Part shown: positions 6,657-7,118 of the stretch, piece after piece
How the letters are laid out: every line of letters begins with the position of its first letter
Numbering within the stretch: the first letter of the stretch is position 1
Origin: Thermoplasmata archaeon
GTDB lineage: Archaea > Thermoplasmatota > E2 > DHVEG-1
NCBI GenBank assembly: GCA_003651045.1
Contig: QMTJ01000056.1
Span: 1 to 7,118 of the forward strand
DNA: 7,118 bases
Direction of reading: 5' to 3'
The notes under the pieces: generated by a model
The model's input: the letters and a program-made list of their open reading frames with translations, nothing else
The model's database searches: none
Told to the model about the DNA's origin: nothing
Program-made: the position numbers and the translations under genes

Positions 6657-6677
6657 AAATTTTGTCATACAAAATTT
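6657..6677. repeat. 9-bp-arm inverted repeat in the divergent promoter region
   Basis: AAATTTTGT (6657-6665) and ACAAAATTT (6669-6677) are exact inverted copies around CAT. The right arm runs into the BRE/TATA element of the lipoprotein gene, and the left arm lies about 20 bases upstream of the TATA box of the 1059-residue protein gene. Position and symmetry suit the operator of a dimeric helix-turn-helix regulator that could affect one or both genes. The A/T-rich context raises the chance of random palindromes, but nine perfect pairs including a G-C pair are more than expected by chance in a gap this short. Confidence 0.5.
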
Positions 6678-6682
6678 ATATA
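6675..6682 (+). promoter_or_regulatory. BRE/TATA promoter of the PKD lipoprotein gene
   Basis: TTTATATA preceded by ACAAAA closely fits the archaeal TATA box with an A-rich BRE. Transcription would begin near 6704 and give a leader of about 36 bases containing GAGGT. A second candidate, TATATAAATATA at 6690-6701, would give a leader of about 20 bases. Confidence 0.5.
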
Positions 6683-6730
6683 TATCACTATATAAATATA
6701 ATGGTATGGTTTAGTTAAACTTGTCAACAA

Positions 6731-6735
6731 GAGGT
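6731..6735 (+). promoter_or_regulatory. Shine-Dalgarno site of the PKD lipoprotein
   Basis: GAGGT ends five bases before the ATG at 6741, which is normal spacing. It fixes the start immediately ahead of the signal peptide. Confidence 0.65.
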
Positions 6736-6740
6736 TAAAC

Positions 6741-7118
6741 ATGGATAAAAAACTACACCTCCTCGTATTACTCCTATTCTTCTCATCCATACTATACACT
6801 GGATGTTTAGAAAACAATAATAACAATACAAACATAGAGGGATCTACTATAGAGGGTTCACCGCCGGTTCCAATAATTTCATCTATAAAAAATAAATATT
6901 ATTTTGGAGACATAATAAAACTAGATGCATCGCAATCGTATGATACCGATGGGGAGATTGTATCATATATATGGGATTTTGGAGATGGAACAAAAGCTGC
7001 TGGTGTAACTGTTGAACATATTTACAAATTTGAAAACGAGTTCGATATCGAGTATCCTCTTATATATACAGTATCTTTATCAGTTGTAGATGACGACAAC
7101 TTAATGAATACAGTAACT
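6741..7118 (+). CDS. PKD-domain surface lipoprotein (5' part, runs off the window)
   Basis: The first 126 residues are present and the frame is open at the window end. The start is a lipoprotein-type signal: MDKK, a hydrophobic core (LLVLLLFFSSIL), then YTGC with C22 as the probable lipidated residue. Tyr at position -3 departs from the usual Leu-type lipobox, so processing is likely but not certain. An Asn-rich linker (ENNNNNTN) and a small tandem repeat (IEGS-T-IEGS, 32-40) lead into a PKD fold from about residue 41. It has GDIIKLDASQSYDTDG, the diagnostic WDFGDG (78-83), and the closing strand YTVSLSVVDDD. PKD domains are extracellular beta-sandwich spacers or binding modules in archaeal surface proteins. 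What follows (more PKD units, an enzyme domain or a C-terminal anchor) is outside the window. It is divergent from the 1059-residue surface protein and shares its promoter region. Confidence 0.9.
   Translation, partial: MDKKLHLLVLLLFFSSILYTGCLENNNNNTNIEGSTIEGSPPVPIISSIKNKYYFGDIIKLDASQSYDTDGEIVSYIWDFGDGTKAAGVTVEHIYKFENEFDIEYPLIYTVSLSVVDDDNLMNTVT

Noticed and set aside
1..7118. CRISPR array, insertion sequence, tRNA or rRNA
   Set aside because: I found no regularly spaced direct repeats, no transposase-like frame with terminal inverted repeats, and no cloverleaf or rRNA-like GC-rich segment on either strand by reading.

Overview
The window looks like AT-rich archaeal chromosome. The evidence is an archaeal-type membrane Lon protease (LonB), an archaeal-type nicotinamide-nucleotide adenylyltransferase, TATA/BRE-like promoters of archaeal form, and U-rich terminators without GC-rich hairpins. 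Heavy use of ATA for isoleucine, large exported proteins made of beta-sandwich domains, and a PKD-domain lipoprotein together suggest an uncultured Thermoplasmata-related euryarchaeote. That placement is an inference from gene style, not from a marker gene.

Layout from left to right: (1) the last 27 codons of a + strand gene ending in a transmembrane helix (1-84); (2) a shared A-rich/T-rich terminator zone (83-117); (3) a 135-residue, four-helix membrane protein of unknown function on the - strand (126-533); (4) a 190-base intergenic region with back-to-back promoter elements and possible tiny reading frames; (5) lonB on the + strand (727-2799, GTG start preferred); (6) a short gap with a T7 terminator and a new TATA box, then the NMN adenylyltransferase gene (2876-3430, + strand, probably leaderless); (7) a convergent 1059-residue exported and membrane-anchored protein on the - strand (3393-6572), whose 3' end overlaps the adenylyltransferase gene by 38 bases; (8) a divergent promoter region of about 170 bases holding a 9-bp-arm inverted repeat (6657-6677); (9) the 5' end of a PKD-domain lipoprotein gene (6741 to the window edge).

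The genes do not form one operon: every junction has its own promoter, terminator or strand switch. Two themes stand out. The first is membrane and envelope biology: LonB is a membrane-bound quality-control protease, and the 135-residue protein, the 1059-residue protein and the lipoprotein are all membrane or exported proteins. The second is the divergent pair at the right end, two surface proteins that share a control region with a strong palindrome and could be co-regulated. NAD synthesis is the one cytosolic housekeeping function. I see no mobile element, CRISPR array, tRNA or rRNA, and no convincing novel multi-gene system. The most interesting signals are the palindrome, an identical 15-nt pyrimidine motif behind both - strand genes, a codon-usage break inside lonB, and a probable slippage-altered C-terminus in the adenylyltransferase.
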